Below are positions 23,828 through 32,904 of a stretch of 64,000 nt of DNA, in pieces. The notes under the pieces are model-generated. The model saw only the letters and a list, made by a program, of their open reading frames with translations, had not been told where the DNA came from and made no database searches. Every line of letters begins with the position of its first letter. The stretch's first letter is position 1. The DNA comes from Halorussus vallis (GTDB lineage Archaea > Halobacteriota > Halobacteria > Halobacteriales > Haladaptataceae). A program made the position numbers and the translations under genes. The stretch is from assembly GCF_024138165.1 (NCBI RefSeq), contig NZ_CP100000.1:806001-870000 (forward strand). Direction: 5' to 3'.

Positions 23828-25411
23828 ATGACGACGGAAACAACCGACGCAGACCGGGCGTTCGTTCTCGGACTCGACGGGGTACCGTGGTATCTCATCG
23901 AGGAGTGGGTGGAAGACGGAAAGCTACCGAACTTCTCCCGCCTCGTCGAAGAGGGCGCGGCCGGGCCGCTGGAGAGCACGATGCCGCCGACCACCGCGCT
24001 GGCGTGGCCGACCATCGCCACCGGCACCTGGGCCGACAAGCACGGCGTCTACTCCTTCCGGGACGTGCAGTCGGACTACACCAACCGGATGAACACCAGC
24101 AACGACCTCAAACAGCCCGAACTCTGGGACGTGCTCTCGCCCGCCGTCGTCGGCAACGTCCCGATGACCTACCCCGCCGACGAGATAGACGGCAAGATGG
24201 TGACGGGGATGATGACCCCCGAGATCGGCGAGGGGTTCACCCACCCGCCGGAACTCCGCGAGGAGATCGAGGAGAAGATTCCCAATTACGACGTCGGCCT
24301 GTCGTGGGACGAGTACCACGGCCGACAGGACGAGTTCCTCGCCGACCTCGCCGACCTGCTCACCGCCCGGCGCAAACTGCTCCGACAGTTGATGGAAACC
24401 GACGACTGGCGGCTCTTCTTCTTCGTGTTCACCGCCCCGGACCGCCTCCAACACCTCATCTGGGACGACGACGTGCTGCTGGGCCACTACCGCGAACTCG
24501 ACGACATCCTCGGGGAGGTCCTCGACTACGTCGAGGAGCGGGACGCCAACCTCTTCGTCGTCTCGGACCACGGCTTCGGCCCGGTCGAAACCTACGTCCA
24601 CACCAACACCTTCCTCGAACGCGAGGGCTTCCTCTCGCGGAAGGGCGGCTCCTCGCGCGGAGCCCTCGAAAAACTCGGCCTGACCAAGGACAAGGTCCGC
24701 GGCGCCATCAACGCGATGGGCATCAACGAGAAGGCGCTGTACGACCACCTGCCCGACTCCATCGTCGAGTCACTGGCCTCCTCGGTGCCCGGCACCCACG
24801 AACTCTTCGACGTCGACTTCGAGGAAACCGTCGCGTTCACCCACGGCTCCGGCGACCTCTACATCAACGACACCGAGCGCTTCGACAGCGGAATCGTCGA
24901 ACCGGAGGACGTCCCCGAGGTCAAGGCCCGGGTGCGCGAGCGCCTCGAAGCGCTCCAGGACCCCCAGACCGGCGAAACCATCCTGAACGTCTACGACGGC
25001 GACGAACTCTTCGTGACCGACCCCGAGTCGCCCGACCTCGTGGTCCGGGCGGTCGACGGCTACCTCGTCGGCAACTCGCTCACCGACCGCGTGTTCCGCG
25101 ACAGCGAGATGGACGCGACCCACCGTAGCGAGGGCGTCTTCTTCGCGTGGGGGCCGAACGTGGGCGCGGAGACGACCCCCGAAGACGCCACCGTCGCCGA
25201 CGTCGCCCCGACCCTCCTCCACAGTCTCGGGGAGGCGGTTCCGGACCACGCCGACGGCCGGGTACTCTCGGAGGTGTTCGACGACGACTCGAAGGCCGCC
25301 CGCCGGGCGGTTTCGCGCCGGGCGTACGACACCGCCGGCCCGGAGGACGCGGTGGAAGCCGACTTCGACGACGTCGAGTCGCGCCTCCAAGGCCTGGGCT
25401 ATATGGAGTGA
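23828..25411 (+). CDS. AlkP-superfamily phosphodiesterase / nucleotide pyrophosphatase
   Basis: 527 residues, full length. Metal and nucleophile motifs: FVLGLDGVPW with the first Asp, MPPTTALAWPTIATGTWADKHG with the likely Thr nucleophile, FTAPDRLQHLIW, and FVVSDHGFGPVETYVHTN. No signal peptide or membrane segment, so cytoplasmic, like its relative at 1-1473, with which it shares layout and promoter. In surface-glycan loci such proteins may act on phosphate-linked sugars or lipid carriers; the substrate cannot be read from sequence. ATG at 23828 chosen over ATG at 23818, which is in another frame. The epimerase gene follows 9 bases after the stop. Confidence 0.85.
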   Translation: MTTETTDADRAFVLGLDGVPWYLIEEWVEDGKLPNFSRLVEEGAAGPLESTMPPTTALAWPTIATGTWADKHGVYSFRDVQSDYTNRMNTSNDLKQPELWDVLSPAVVGNVPMTYPADEIDGKMVTGMMTPEIGEGFTHPPELREEIEEKIPNYDVGLSWDEYHGRQDEFLADLADLLTARRKLLRQLMETDDWRLFFFVFTAPDRLQHLIWDDDVLLGHYRELDDILGEVLDYVEERDANLFVVSDHGFGPVETYVHTNTFLEREGFLSRKGGSSRGALEKLGLTKDKVRGAINAMGINEKALYDHLPDSIVESLASSVPGTHELFDVDFEETVAFTHGSGDLYINDTERFDSGIVEPEDVPEVKARVRERLEALQDPQTGETILNVYDGDELFVTDPESPDLVVRAVDGYLVGNSLTDRVFRDSEMDATHRSEGVFFAWGPNVGAETTPEDATVADVAPTLLHSLGEAVPDHADGRVLSEVFDDDSKAARRAVSRRAYDTAGPEDAVEADFDDVESRLQGLGYME

Positions 25412-25420
25412 CCCCCCGAG

Positions 25421-26401
25421 ATGGCTACCATGGAAGACGACCTTCGCCAGCGCGACCCGCCCGCCGTCGAGGCCATCGACCACGACGTCTCGAACCAGTC
25501 GGTCCTCGTCACGGGCGGTGCGGGGTTCGTCGGCAGCCACATCGCCCGGGCGCTGGTCGGCGATAACGAGGTCCGGGTGCTCGACGACTGCTCGGGCGGG
25601 GCGGCGGAGAACGTCCCCGACGACGCCGAACTCGTCGAGGGCGACGTCCGGAACCCCGAGACGGTCGCCGACGCGATGGACGGTGCGGACCTCGTCTTCC
25701 ACGAGGCCGCGCTTGTCAGCGTCGAGGAGTCGGTGAACGACCCCCGAAAGAGCCACACCACCAACGCCACGGCGACGCTGGAGGTGCTCGAACGCGCTCG
25801 CGCCGAGGACGCCCGCGTCGTGCTGGCGTCCTCGGCGGCCGTCTACGGCCACCCCGAGTCGGTTCCCGTCGCCGAGGGCGACGCGAAGGAACCGACCTCG
25901 CCGTACGGCATCGACAAACTCGCGCTCGACCACTACGCCCGGCGGTACCACGACCTCTACGGACTGGAAACCGTTCCGCTTCGGTACTTCAACGTCTACG
26001 GTCCGGGCCAGAACCCCGAGTACAGCGCGGTCGTGAACGTCTTCTTCCGGCAGGCCGCCGAGGGCGGCCCGCTCACCATCGAGGGCGACGGCCAACAGAC
26101 CCGCGACTTCGTCCACGTCAGCGACGTCGTCCGAGCGAACCTGCTCGCGGCGACCACCGACCGCGTGGGCGAACCGTTCAACGTCGGCACCGGGCACAGC
26201 GTCACCGTCGAGGAACTCGCCGAGACGGTGGTCGAGGTGACGAACTCGGACGCTGAGATAACCCACGTCGACCCCCGTCCGGGCGACATCGACCACAGCG
26301 AGGCCGACATCTCGAAGGCCGAAGATGCGCTCGGCTACGAACCGACGGTGTCGCTGGAGGCGGGACTGCGGGCGCTGGCCGAGGAGAAGGGTCTGCGGTA
26401 A
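25421..26401 (+). CDS. NAD-dependent sugar-nucleotide epimerase/dehydratase (GalE-like, extended SDR)
   Basis: 326 residues. VLVTGGAGFVGSHIARAL is the NAD-binding site, ASSAAVYGHPESVPVAE supplies the active Ser, SPYGIDKLALDHYARRY the YxxxK pair, and RYFNVYGPGQNPEYSAVV the UDP-sugar pocket. The length matches UDP-glucose 4-epimerase-type enzymes of archaeal glycan clusters. ATG at 25421; a second ATG three codons later is possible. About 25 residues precede the Rossmann strand, longer than usual. Co-transcribed with the AlkP gene. Confidence 0.86.
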   Translation: MATMEDDLRQRDPPAVEAIDHDVSNQSVLVTGGAGFVGSHIARALVGDNEVRVLDDCSGGAAENVPDDAELVEGDVRNPETVADAMDGADLVFHEAALVSVEESVNDPRKSHTTNATATLEVLERARAEDARVVLASSAAVYGHPESVPVAEGDAKEPTSPYGIDKLALDHYARRYHDLYGLETVPLRYFNVYGPGQNPEYSAVVNVFFRQAAEGGPLTIEGDGQQTRDFVHVSDVVRANLLAATTDRVGEPFNVGTGHSVTVEELAETVVEVTNSDAEITHVDPRPGDIDHSEADISKAEDALGYEPTVSLEAGLRALAEEKGLR

Positions 26402-26473
26402 TCGGGGCGAGGAAGCCACGAGAATCGTTTCAGCCATCGAATAGCTTTTCTCGTTGCCGAAAGACGAGGCGGT

Positions 26474-26917
26474 ATGAACCGCCGCGCCCTCCTTCGAGCC
26501 ACCGCCGGAGCGTTTGGAGTCGCTCTCGCCGGATGCGCCGCGACCGGCGGCGACAGACCGACGCCGACGACGGTCGCACCGGTCGCCTCGGACCTCGTCC
26601 GCTCGGGGATCGGTCCGTTCCCTCACGGAATATCGGTTTCCAATCCCGGCGACGACTCGGTTTCGGTCACCGTTCGAGTCTCCCGCGACGACGACCTGCT
26701 CTACCGGAAGACCCACCGCGTCCCGCCGGGGGACACCGAACGGACGGTCGCCGGAATCACCGAAGGGAGTTTTCCGGAGGGAAATCGGACCGTCCGAATC
26801 GAATTCGCGTCGGGCGACCGGACGAGAGGGGTGACGGTCGAGGTGCACGACTGCTTGGGGGACGTAATCTGTTCGGTCGGGTCGGACGGACTCGACGTTA
26901 TATACTCTATCTGTTGA
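26474..26917 (+). CDS. Putative Tat-exported lipoprotein, unknown function
   Basis: 147 residues. The N-terminus MNRRALLRATAGAFGVALAG has the twin-arginine motif and ends in LAGC, a lipobox with Cys21, so a lipid-anchored outer-surface protein is expected. The remainder reads as one small beta-sandwich-like domain (HGISVSNPGDDSVSVTVRVS) with paired Cys in VHDCLGDVICSVG. Followed by the minus-strand cheF gene after 133 bases in which I see nothing. Family not recognised. Confidence 0.68.
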   Translation: MNRRALLRATAGAFGVALAGCAATGGDRPTPTTVAPVASDLVRSGIGPFPHGISVSNPGDDSVSVTVRVSRDDDLLYRKTHRVPPGDTERTVAGITEGSFPEGNRTVRIEFASGDRTRGVTVEVHDCLGDVICSVGSDGLDVIYSIC

Positions 26918-27050
26918 AAACGGAACTCCGAAAACCGACGCCGAAGTCGGTTACTCGGGGGTTCCCTCTACTTTCGAAAACGCCGAGTCCGCGTTTCCTC
27001 CGTTCCGACGGAGGATGCGCAAGAAGCGCCCTCACGTTCCCCGGCGCAGG

Positions 27051-27917
27051 TCACTTCTCGTTGATGGACTCGCTGGCGATGTTGCGCCCGCGAGTCTTCA
27101 GACTCACTTCGCGGCGCTTTCGCACCTCTTCGAGGACGTCGACCTCGATGAGTCGCTCGAAGATGCTCTCGACTTCGTCGACGTCCATGCCGAGGAAGTC
27201 GGGAATCTCGAACGACGAAACCCCCGAGTACAGCGCCATCAGCACCTCCTTCTCGACCTCGCTCAGTTCGACGCCGCCCTTGCTCTTTCGCTCGCCCTTC
27301 CGGAGCAGCGTCTCCAGCAACGAACACCGCCGGGTCTGACCCGAGATGTACGTCTGGACGCTCGTGTCGCCCTGGGTGTGTTCGACCTCCAGGACGGTCC
27401 GCTGCTCGCCCTTGACCGTCCGGGTCCCCCGGTCGACCCCGCCGATGTCGTCGAGTTCGATGCCGACGAACGTGCCGCTGGCGATGGCGACGTTCACCAT
27501 CCCCTCCGAGATCTTGATGCGCGCCTTCTCCCAGTCGGTGTTCTGCACCACGCCCCCTTCGACCGCCGGGTGCTTGGTGAGGATCATCTGCTGGTTGAGG
27601 AGCGCGCCGTAGACGTCGGTTTCGAACTCGTCGATGTCGACGCTCGTCGACAGCAGGACGACGTTGCGGCCGAACTCGATGCTCAGGTAGTCGGAGACGC
27701 TGGTGACCGCCTGGTTGACGTCGTACCGACCCTTGATGCCGTTGACGTCCGAGAGCGGAATCGACCGCTTGCCCTCGTTGCCCGCGAGCACGAGTCGCTT
27801 GTTCGACAGTAGAATGCGGCCGCTGGTCCAGTCGGGGTCGTTCAGCTTCCGGCCCTTCTTGACGACCTGCAGGAACTTTCCCTGCGTGTCAGTTATCTTG
27901 TACTCGCCTTCGCTCAT
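27051..27917 (-). CDS. cheF: CheF archaeal taxis protein (DUF439), copy 1
   Basis: 288 residues. CheF (DUF439) is the Archaea-specific adaptor that links CheY to the archaellar motor in haloarchaea. Seen: an N-terminal beta-rich domain (GKFLQVVKKGRKLNDPDW, RILLSNKRLVLAG, IPLSDVNGIKGRYDVN) and a C-terminal winged-helix-like segment (LSEVEKEVLMALYSGVSSFEIPDFLGMD). A second CheF lies at 42057-42914 and the HEAT-repeat partner at 30027-31247. Downstream of the transducer gene on the same strand with a 111-base gap. Family assignment is firm. Confidence 0.88.
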   Translation of the reverse strand: MSEGEYKITDTQGKFLQVVKKGRKLNDPDWTSGRILLSNKRLVLAGNEGKRSIPLSDVNGIKGRYDVNQAVTSVSDYLSIEFGRNVVLLSTSVDIDEFETDVYGALLNQQMILTKHPAVEGGVVQNTDWEKARIKISEGMVNVAIASGTFVGIELDDIGGVDRGTRTVKGEQRTVLEVEHTQGDTSVQTYISGQTRRCSLLETLLRKGERKSKGGVELSEVEKEVLMALYSGVSSFEIPDFLGMDVDEVESIFERLIEVDVLEEVRKRREVSLKTRGRNIASESINEK

Positions 27918-28028
27918 GCGTAGTGTTCGTCGCCGGTCCCGTTCGGGCGACGGCGACGGTCGGATGGTAGTCTGTTCGAAACGGTCGTAGCGGGGAGGGA
28001 CATGGCAGAGATTGGAGACGGTAGGTGG

Positions 28029-29960
28029 TCAGGCGTTGCGCATGTCGTCCACGCGGGACGACAGTTCGTCGATGGCCTCGGTCTGCTGGCGGGCCGCGTC
28101 CACGATGTCGGTCGTCGCCTCTTCGACCTCGCGGGTCCGGTCGCGGACGTCCTCGACGGTCGCCGTGACCTGCTCGACGTTCGCGGCCTGTTCGTCGTTG
28201 GCCTGCGCGACCTCTGTCACGCCGGTCGCGGCCTCCTCGACCGCGTCGGCGATCTCTTCGAGCGCCACCAGCGCGTCCTCGATCTCGTCGCCGGCGGTCT
28301 TGACCTGCTCGTTGGACTCCTCGACCGCGACGACCGTCTCGTTGGCCTGCGACTGGATGTCCTCGATGCGGGTCGCGATCTCCTCGGTGTGCTCGCGAGT
28401 CTCGTTCGCCAACTGCTTGACCTCGTCGGCGACGACCTCGAAGCCGCTGCCGGCCTCGCCCGCGCGGGCGGCCTCGATGTTGGCGTTGAGCGCGAGCAGA
28501 TTCGTCTGGTCGGCGACCTCCGCGATGACCTCGACCACGTCCTCGATCTCGTTCATCTGGGACTCGAGTTCGGTCACGGTTCCCACCAGGTCCTCGCTCA
28601 TCTCGATGACCTCGTCGGTCGCCTCGCGGGCGCCGGTGCTGGATTCGAGACCGCTGTCGGCCGACGCCTTGGCCTGCTCGGCCGCGGAGGCCACCTGGTC
28701 GGAACTGGCGGCGACCTCCTGCATGCTCGCCGAGAAGTTCTCCATCTGCGTGGCGACCTCCGACAGCTGATCGGTCTGTTCGTCCACGCGGCGTTCGATG
28801 ACGCGGGCCGATTCGGCGGCGTTCTCCACCGAGCCTTCGAGGTTGTCGGTCTGGTCGGCGACGCGCTCGGTCAACCGCTCGAACCGCTCGCCCATGGCGT
28901 TCACCTGGTCGACGACTTCGACCAGCGAGTCGTCGACGACGCCGTACTCGTCGTCGTACGTCGCCCGTGCGGAGAGGTTGCCCGTCTCCATCGCGGTCAG
29001 CGTATCGATGAGTTCCTCGACGAGCGCGGTGACGCCCTCCTGCCGGCGCACGTCTTCGGTGCGGTCGCGGATGGTTTCGACGACGGCGACCAACTCGCCG
29101 CCGTCGTACACCGGCATCGCCGAGAAGTCGATTTCTCGCTCCTTGCCGTTGGCGTCGACCATCGTACTGCTGTCGACGTACAGCGTTCGGTCGGCGTCGG
29201 CGCGTTCGACGCCGAACTCGCGGTCTGCGGTTTCGGGCGCCTCCGCCACCTTGTCGGCGAGCGTCTGCACCCGACGACCGTCGGGGTAGAACGCCTCGCT
29301 GACGTGGGTCGTGCCCAGCGCATCCTCGGCGGGGACGCCGGTCAGCTCTTCGAGCGCGGCGTTCCACGCCGCGACCTCCTCTCGCTGGGTGTCGAGCATG
29401 AACACCGGGACGCCCACGCCGTCGAGCAACTCGTCGTCGTCGACGTTGAGTTCGCCCTCGTCGTCGCCGCCGACGCCGTACACGTCGAGACCCGCCTCCA
29501 TGTCGGTGAACGTCGCCGACACCGACGACTGTAGCTCGCGTTCGGCGCGCTGGAGCTCCGACGCGACCGCATCGTTACCCGACCCGAGTCGGGCTTCGAG
29601 CTGTTCGAACGTCTCGGCGACGAGCGTCTGGACCCCCGCGCCGTAGGTGGCGGCGAACGTCGCCGGGGAGACGCCCGCGGTGGCGTGTCGCTTCCCGAGT
29701 TCCGGGGCGTCGGTGACCGCCTCATCCGGGTCGTTGACCGCGTGGCCGAGGTGGACCGCCTGCGCCTGCTGGAGGTCTTCGCTCACGTCGACTCCTCGAT
29801 ACGTTTCGGATAACATCGAAAGGGTGACGGTTCCGCTCGACGAGACGGATACCGTCTCTGTCTGCATACCGCCGTCGAACGTCACGCTCCGCTGGCGTTC
29901 GGCGTGACCGTCACCGGTTCGTAATCCGGATAGAACTTTCAGTAGCCTGTCCCTGACCAT
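28029..29960 (-). CDS. Soluble methyl-accepting transducer (Htr) with protoglobin-like and PAS regions
   Basis: 643 residues, no membrane segment. Residues about 50-165 are helical, and GKRHATAGVSPATFAATYG resembles the proximal-His helix region of HemAT protoglobins, though the domain looks short. A PAS-like domain follows at about 175-290 (VPVFMLDTQREEVAAWNAAL). A HAMP-like linker near 305-360 leads to the signalling coiled coil at 370-640, with the hairpin tip EVADQTNLLALNANIEAARA. Cytoplasmic sensor feeding CheA through CheW; signal unknown, possibly oxygen or redox. ATG at 29960 with a TATA box TTTTATAT 27-35 bases upstream. Located between the CheF and HEAT-repeat genes. Confidence 0.85.
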   Translation of the reverse strand: MVRDRLLKVLSGLRTGDGHAERQRSVTFDGGMQTETVSVSSSGTVTLSMLSETYRGVDVSEDLQQAQAVHLGHAVNDPDEAVTDAPELGKRHATAGVSPATFAATYGAGVQTLVAETFEQLEARLGSGNDAVASELQRAERELQSSVSATFTDMEAGLDVYGVGGDDEGELNVDDDELLDGVGVPVFMLDTQREEVAAWNAALEELTGVPAEDALGTTHVSEAFYPDGRRVQTLADKVAEAPETADREFGVERADADRTLYVDSSTMVDANGKEREIDFSAMPVYDGGELVAVVETIRDRTEDVRRQEGVTALVEELIDTLTAMETGNLSARATYDDEYGVVDDSLVEVVDQVNAMGERFERLTERVADQTDNLEGSVENAAESARVIERRVDEQTDQLSEVATQMENFSASMQEVAASSDQVASAAEQAKASADSGLESSTGAREATDEVIEMSEDLVGTVTELESQMNEIEDVVEVIAEVADQTNLLALNANIEAARAGEAGSGFEVVADEVKQLANETREHTEEIATRIEDIQSQANETVVAVEESNEQVKTAGDEIEDALVALEEIADAVEEAATGVTEVAQANDEQAANVEQVTATVEDVRDRTREVEEATTDIVDAARQQTEAIDELSSRVDDMRNA

Positions 29961-29986
29961 CTCTGCCGGAAAGAAACACTAACCCG

Positions 29987-29995
29987 ATATAAAAC
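29987..29995 (-). promoter_or_regulatory. TATA box of the transducer gene
   Basis: AGTTTTATATCGG on the minus strand, 27-35 nt before the ATG at 29960. A canonical haloarchaeal promoter for a nearly leaderless transcript, in contrast to the TAACAAAG type of the glycan genes. Confidence 0.6.
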
Positions 29996-30026
29996 TTTAC
30001 GCGAATTTCACGCGCGATAACTCCGG

Positions 30027-31247
30027 TCAGTCGCGTCCACCGAGCTTCGAGAGCGCCGAAAACGCCCGCTTTCGCACCTGCTCGTCGTCGGTCCGATCGA
30101 TGAGCGTACTGAGGCGATCGCGGGCGCGCTCCCCGCCCACCTTTCCGAGGGCGAACGCCGCCTTCGCCCGTGCGTCGGCGCTCACCTCGGGGTCGTCGAG
30201 CAGATCGAGCATGGCGTCCTCGGCCACCTCCCCGCCGACTTCGGTGATGCTCGTCGCGGCGAACTGGGCGGTCATCGCGTCGTCGTCGTCCAGCACCTCC
30301 GCGAGGGCACCGACCGCGGCCTCGCGGTTGCGCGCGCCGGCGACCCGTCCGAGTAGCCACGTCGCGTTGCGTCGCTGGTGAGGTTGACTGCCCTGTTCGA
30401 GGATGTCCACCAGTGAGTCGACCACGCTCCGGTGGTCGGTGTGGCTGAGCTTCTCGACCATCGTCTCTCGGAGCTTGTGGCTCGCCTCGGCCGGGGCGTT
30501 CGAGAGCAGTTCGATGAGTGAGAACACCGCCGCCCGACGGACCGCCTCGTTCGGGTCCGACAGTAGCGATATCAGCGCGTCCAACGGTTTGACGCTCCCG
30601 AAGTTACCTAGCGAGTTGGCGGCGATGCGCCGCACCGTCTCGCTGTCGTCGTCCAGTAGTCCCAGGAGCGCCGACAGCGCCTCGCCGCCGCCGATACGCC
30701 CGAGCGAGTCTGCCGCTTCCCGACGAACGTCGGCGCTGTCGTCGTTCAGTGCCCCCCGAAGTCCCGAGACGGCTCGCGGATCGCCGATGCGTCCGAGGGC
30801 GCGCGCCGCCCGCGCACGGACCCGAGGGTCCGGGTCGCCCAGTCGTTCGACCAGCGCCTTCGTCCCATTCTTGCTCCCGATGCGGCCGAGCGCGTTCGCC
30901 GACGCCATCCGGAGCTCCGGTCGGTCGGCGGTCAGCGACTCGACCAACGCTTCGGCCCGCGCCCACTCCGCTCCCTCCGTGGGAACCTCCTCGCCCGAAA
31001 TCGCGCCGATGAGTTTCTCGACGGCGTGGCGCTGATCGAGCGCGTCTATCGCCGCGGCGCGCACCCCGTCGCTGTCGTCCTCGCGGGCGGCCGCGACCAG
31101 CGGGTCCAGAACGAGTTCGTCGGGCGCGTCGACGTCGCCGAGAATCTCGGCGGCGCGCCGTCGAACCGCCTCGTTGCTGCTATTCTTGAGCAGCGACGTC
31201 AACTCGTCGGCGTCGCCCGTCTTTTCGAGTTCGAACAGCGATGTCAC
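30027..31247 (-). CDS. HEAT-repeat (PBS-lyase type) taxis-associated protein
   Basis: 406 residues made of about 11 HEAT_PBS repeats of roughly 31 residues, for example DPDPRVRARAARALGRIGDP, DDSADVRREAADSLGRIGGG and DDSETVRRIAANSLGNFGS. In Halobacterium a HEAT_PBS protein is encoded with the CheF proteins and binds them in the taxis network; the neighbours here (CheF, transducer, archaellin) match that arrangement. GTG start at 31247. No catalytic lyase function is implied; the repeats form a protein-binding solenoid. Confidence 0.84.
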   Translation of the reverse strand: MTSLFELEKTGDADELTSLLKNSSNEAVRRRAAEILGDVDAPDELVLDPLVAAAREDDSDGVRAAAIDALDQRHAVEKLIGAISGEEVPTEGAEWARAEALVESLTADRPELRMASANALGRIGSKNGTKALVERLGDPDPRVRARAARALGRIGDPRAVSGLRGALNDDSADVRREAADSLGRIGGGEALSALLGLLDDDSETVRRIAANSLGNFGSVKPLDALISLLSDPNEAVRRAAVFSLIELLSNAPAEASHKLRETMVEKLSHTDHRSVVDSLVDILEQGSQPHQRRNATWLLGRVAGARNREAAVGALAEVLDDDDAMTAQFAATSITEVGGEVAEDAMLDLLDDPEVSADARAKAAFALGKVGGERARDRLSTLIDRTDDEQVRKRAFSALSKLGGRD

Positions 31248-31270
31248 TGCTACCCAATCGAAGCGGCCTC

Positions 31271-31279
31271 AGAAAAAGC
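31271..31279 (-). terminator. Possible T-run terminator after archaellin
   Basis: The minus strand reads CGCTTTTTCT about 45 bases past the archaellin stop codon, between that gene and the HEAT-repeat gene. Short T-runs end many archaeal transcripts. Confidence 0.3.
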
Positions 31280-31322
31280 GTTGTGGTCCCGATGAAGGGA
31301 AGGTCAGTCGGAATCTATCGCG

Positions 31323-31997
31323 TTAGACCGTGACGGCGCTCTCCTGAGAGAGCGACTGCGGGACGTTCACGCGGTAGATGGTGACCGCACCGTACTGGGT
31401 GGTCAACTTGAGTTCGACTTCCTCACCCTCGCCGAGACGGCTGTCAGTGATCGCAGTCGTGTTCAACGAAATCTTGAACCGGTCGTCCTGCTCGTCGAGC
31501 ACCGGAACGGAATCAGACGGGTCCTTGATGGACGAGACGTTGAAGTAGTCGTACTTCCCAACATCTGCATCGGTCATCGTAGTCGGATTCTTCACCGCAT
31601 CGCTTGTGAACTTGCCGTTATCGGAGTCCGCAGTTCCGTCCCTGTGGTTCGGAACCTGAGTAAGCGTGGTCGCACGATTCGGGCCGATCCACTCGATGGT
31701 GGCGGTCGAGAGGTTGATGTCGTCGGAACCGGACCCGCGCATCACGGTCAGGTTAATGTAGTCAACCCTCTCGTCATTCGCGACGTTACCGAAACCGGAG
31801 ACGACCTGCACGCGGTTACTGACTTGCGCACTGCTCTCCTGACCGGTCTGCTCGCTCTTGGTCTGAAGGAAGCCGGCCGTGTTGATGAGGACGCCGGCGG
31901 CGATTGCCGCGACCAGCACCATCGCGATGAACACGATCAGCGTACCGATACCTACCTGACCTCTGTCGTTCAAGCGTTCTTTGAGTTTCTCTTTCAT
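31323..31997 (-). CDS. Archaellin (archaellum filament subunit)
   Basis: 224 residues. Class III signal [13 protein letters not shown], cut by the preflagellin peptidase after G13, then [20 protein letters not shown], the hydrophobic helix that forms the filament core. The outer beta domain carries four N-glycosylation sequons: N82 (NLT), N95 (NLS), N153 (NVS) and N179 (NTT). It is the only archaellin in the window and is separated by about 18 kb from the other arl genes. ATG at 31997 with the ribosome site AGGAG 8 bases upstream; TATA-like TTTAATAC lies at 32073-32066. Confidence 0.93.
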   Translation of the reverse strand: MKEKLKERLNDRGQVGIGTLIVFIAMVLVAAIAAGVLINTAGFLQTKSEQTGQESSAQVSNRVQVVSGFGNVANDERVDYINLTVMRGSGSDDINLSTATIEWIGPNRATTLTQVPNHRDGTADSDNGKFTSDAVKNPTTMTDADVGKYDYFNVSSIKDPSDSVPVLDEQDDRFKISLNTTAITDSRLGEGEEVELKLTTQYGAVTIYRVNVPQSLSQESAVTV

Positions 31998-32065
31998 GTT
32001 TTCGCTCCTGTCCGACGGGCAACCTATCGTTGAGTCGGACGTTACCGGAACCGAATCAAAGCTAT

Positions 32066-32073
32066 GTATTAAA
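32066..32073 (-). promoter_or_regulatory. Archaellin promoter (TATA box)
   Basis: TTTAATAC on the minus strand, 69-76 nt before the archaellin ATG, within an AT-rich 120-base stretch. The implied leader is about 40-45 nt and contains the ribosome site, so this gene is not leaderless. Confidence 0.5.
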
Positions 32074-32185
32074 TCTACGGCCCTAATTATCGCTCGTGAT
32101 ACTACGTTCGTTGATATAAATAGTCGGAGACAGTTGGCGTTCAGTCTGTCGATTTCTCCGTCGACGAGAACGTCTATCGTTTCGA

Positions 32186-32461
32186 CTACTCGGTGATACT
32201 GTAGATGACGAACAGGTAGCCGACGGTCGTGATGAGGTAGTTCACCGAGAGGAGCGTGCGCGTTTCGCCGAAGCCGGTCAGGAAGGCGCTGGCGGTGGTG
32301 GCGATGGCGGCCGCGACGATGAGCGTGAAGCCGATCGAGAGGTGAAGCATCTCGTCGCGGGAGGTGCGACTGTAGGCTCGCACGGCCAGCCCGACCATCG
32401 AGAGTCCGGCCGCCGCGAGGGTGAAACTGAACAGGACGTACAGCAGTTCTATCGTTCGCAT
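32186..32461 (-). CDS. Small three-helix membrane protein (DUF7521-like)
   Basis: 91 residues with three hydrophobic segments at about 6-27, 42-63 and 71-88. Begins [19 protein letters not shown]. Haloarchaea commonly encode such a protein directly after an ArsR-type regulator, as here (80-base gap). No catalytic residues. Function unknown; the pairing suggests it is a membrane partner or target of the regulator. Confidence 0.72.
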   Translation of the reverse strand: MRTIELLYVLFSFTLAAAGLSMVGLAVRAYSRTSRDEMLHLSIGFTLIVAAAIATTASAFLTGFGETRTLLSVNYLITTVGYLFVIYSITE

Positions 32462-32542
32462 GGGTTCGTCATTCGGAGACCGTTCTGGAGTTCGTTCGAC
32501 TATTACGGGCTCGGGTCTTAACGTTGTCCTCGAGGTGTCCGG

Positions 32543-32884
32543 TCATCGTTCGGCTTTGAGGTCGCGCCAGACGTCTGCGAGCGAGTTCTCGACCTCCGGC
32601 CGGTCGTTCACGCCGACCTCGATGGCGCGATCTTGGAAGTCGATTTCGAGGGCGTCGACGCTCCGCCGGTACACCTTGGTTCGCCGTCCCTCGTCGGAGA
32701 ACTCCCGGCCGGACAGCTCCAGCAGGTCGGCCTCCGTGAGTTCCTCGATGCGCCGGTAGCTCGTCGCTATCGGTATCTCGAGCTCGTCGCTTAGCTCCTG
32801 GGCCGATTTCGGTTCGCTCGCGGCCCGGAGTATCTCGGCGTTGTACTTGTTGCCGAGCACCCGGAGGAGTTCCACGGCCTCCAT
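32543..32884 (-). CDS. ArsR-family winged-helix transcription regulator
   Basis: 113 residues. One winged-helix domain: LLRVLGNKYNAEILRAASEP, then the recognition region SAQELSDELEIPIATSYRRI and a wing around FSDEGRRTKVYRR. No metal-binding Cys motif, so not a metal sensor. It is divergent from cheW, with a GTTATC/GATAAC inverted repeat between its TATA box and start codon, as expected of an autoregulated repressor. Being between archaellin and cheW it may control motility genes; inference. Confidence 0.8.
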   Translation of the reverse strand: MEAVELLRVLGNKYNAEILRAASEPKSAQELSDELEIPIATSYRRIEELTEADLLELSGREFSDEGRRTKVYRRSVDALEIDFQDRAIEVGVNDRPEVENSLADVWRDLKAER

Positions 32885-32886
32885 CA

Positions 32887-32904
32887 GTTATCGGGTTTGA
32901 TAAC
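32887..32904. promoter_or_regulatory. Inverted repeat, candidate operator of the ArsR-type regulator
   Basis: GTTATC at 32887-32892 and GATAAC at 32899-32904, spaced by 6 bases. It lies between the minus-strand TATA box (CCTTTTTATCC near 32912-32923) and the start codon at 32884, overlapping the expected transcription start. The half-site GATAACAGG is repeated at 33060, next to the cheW promoter. Confidence 0.5.
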
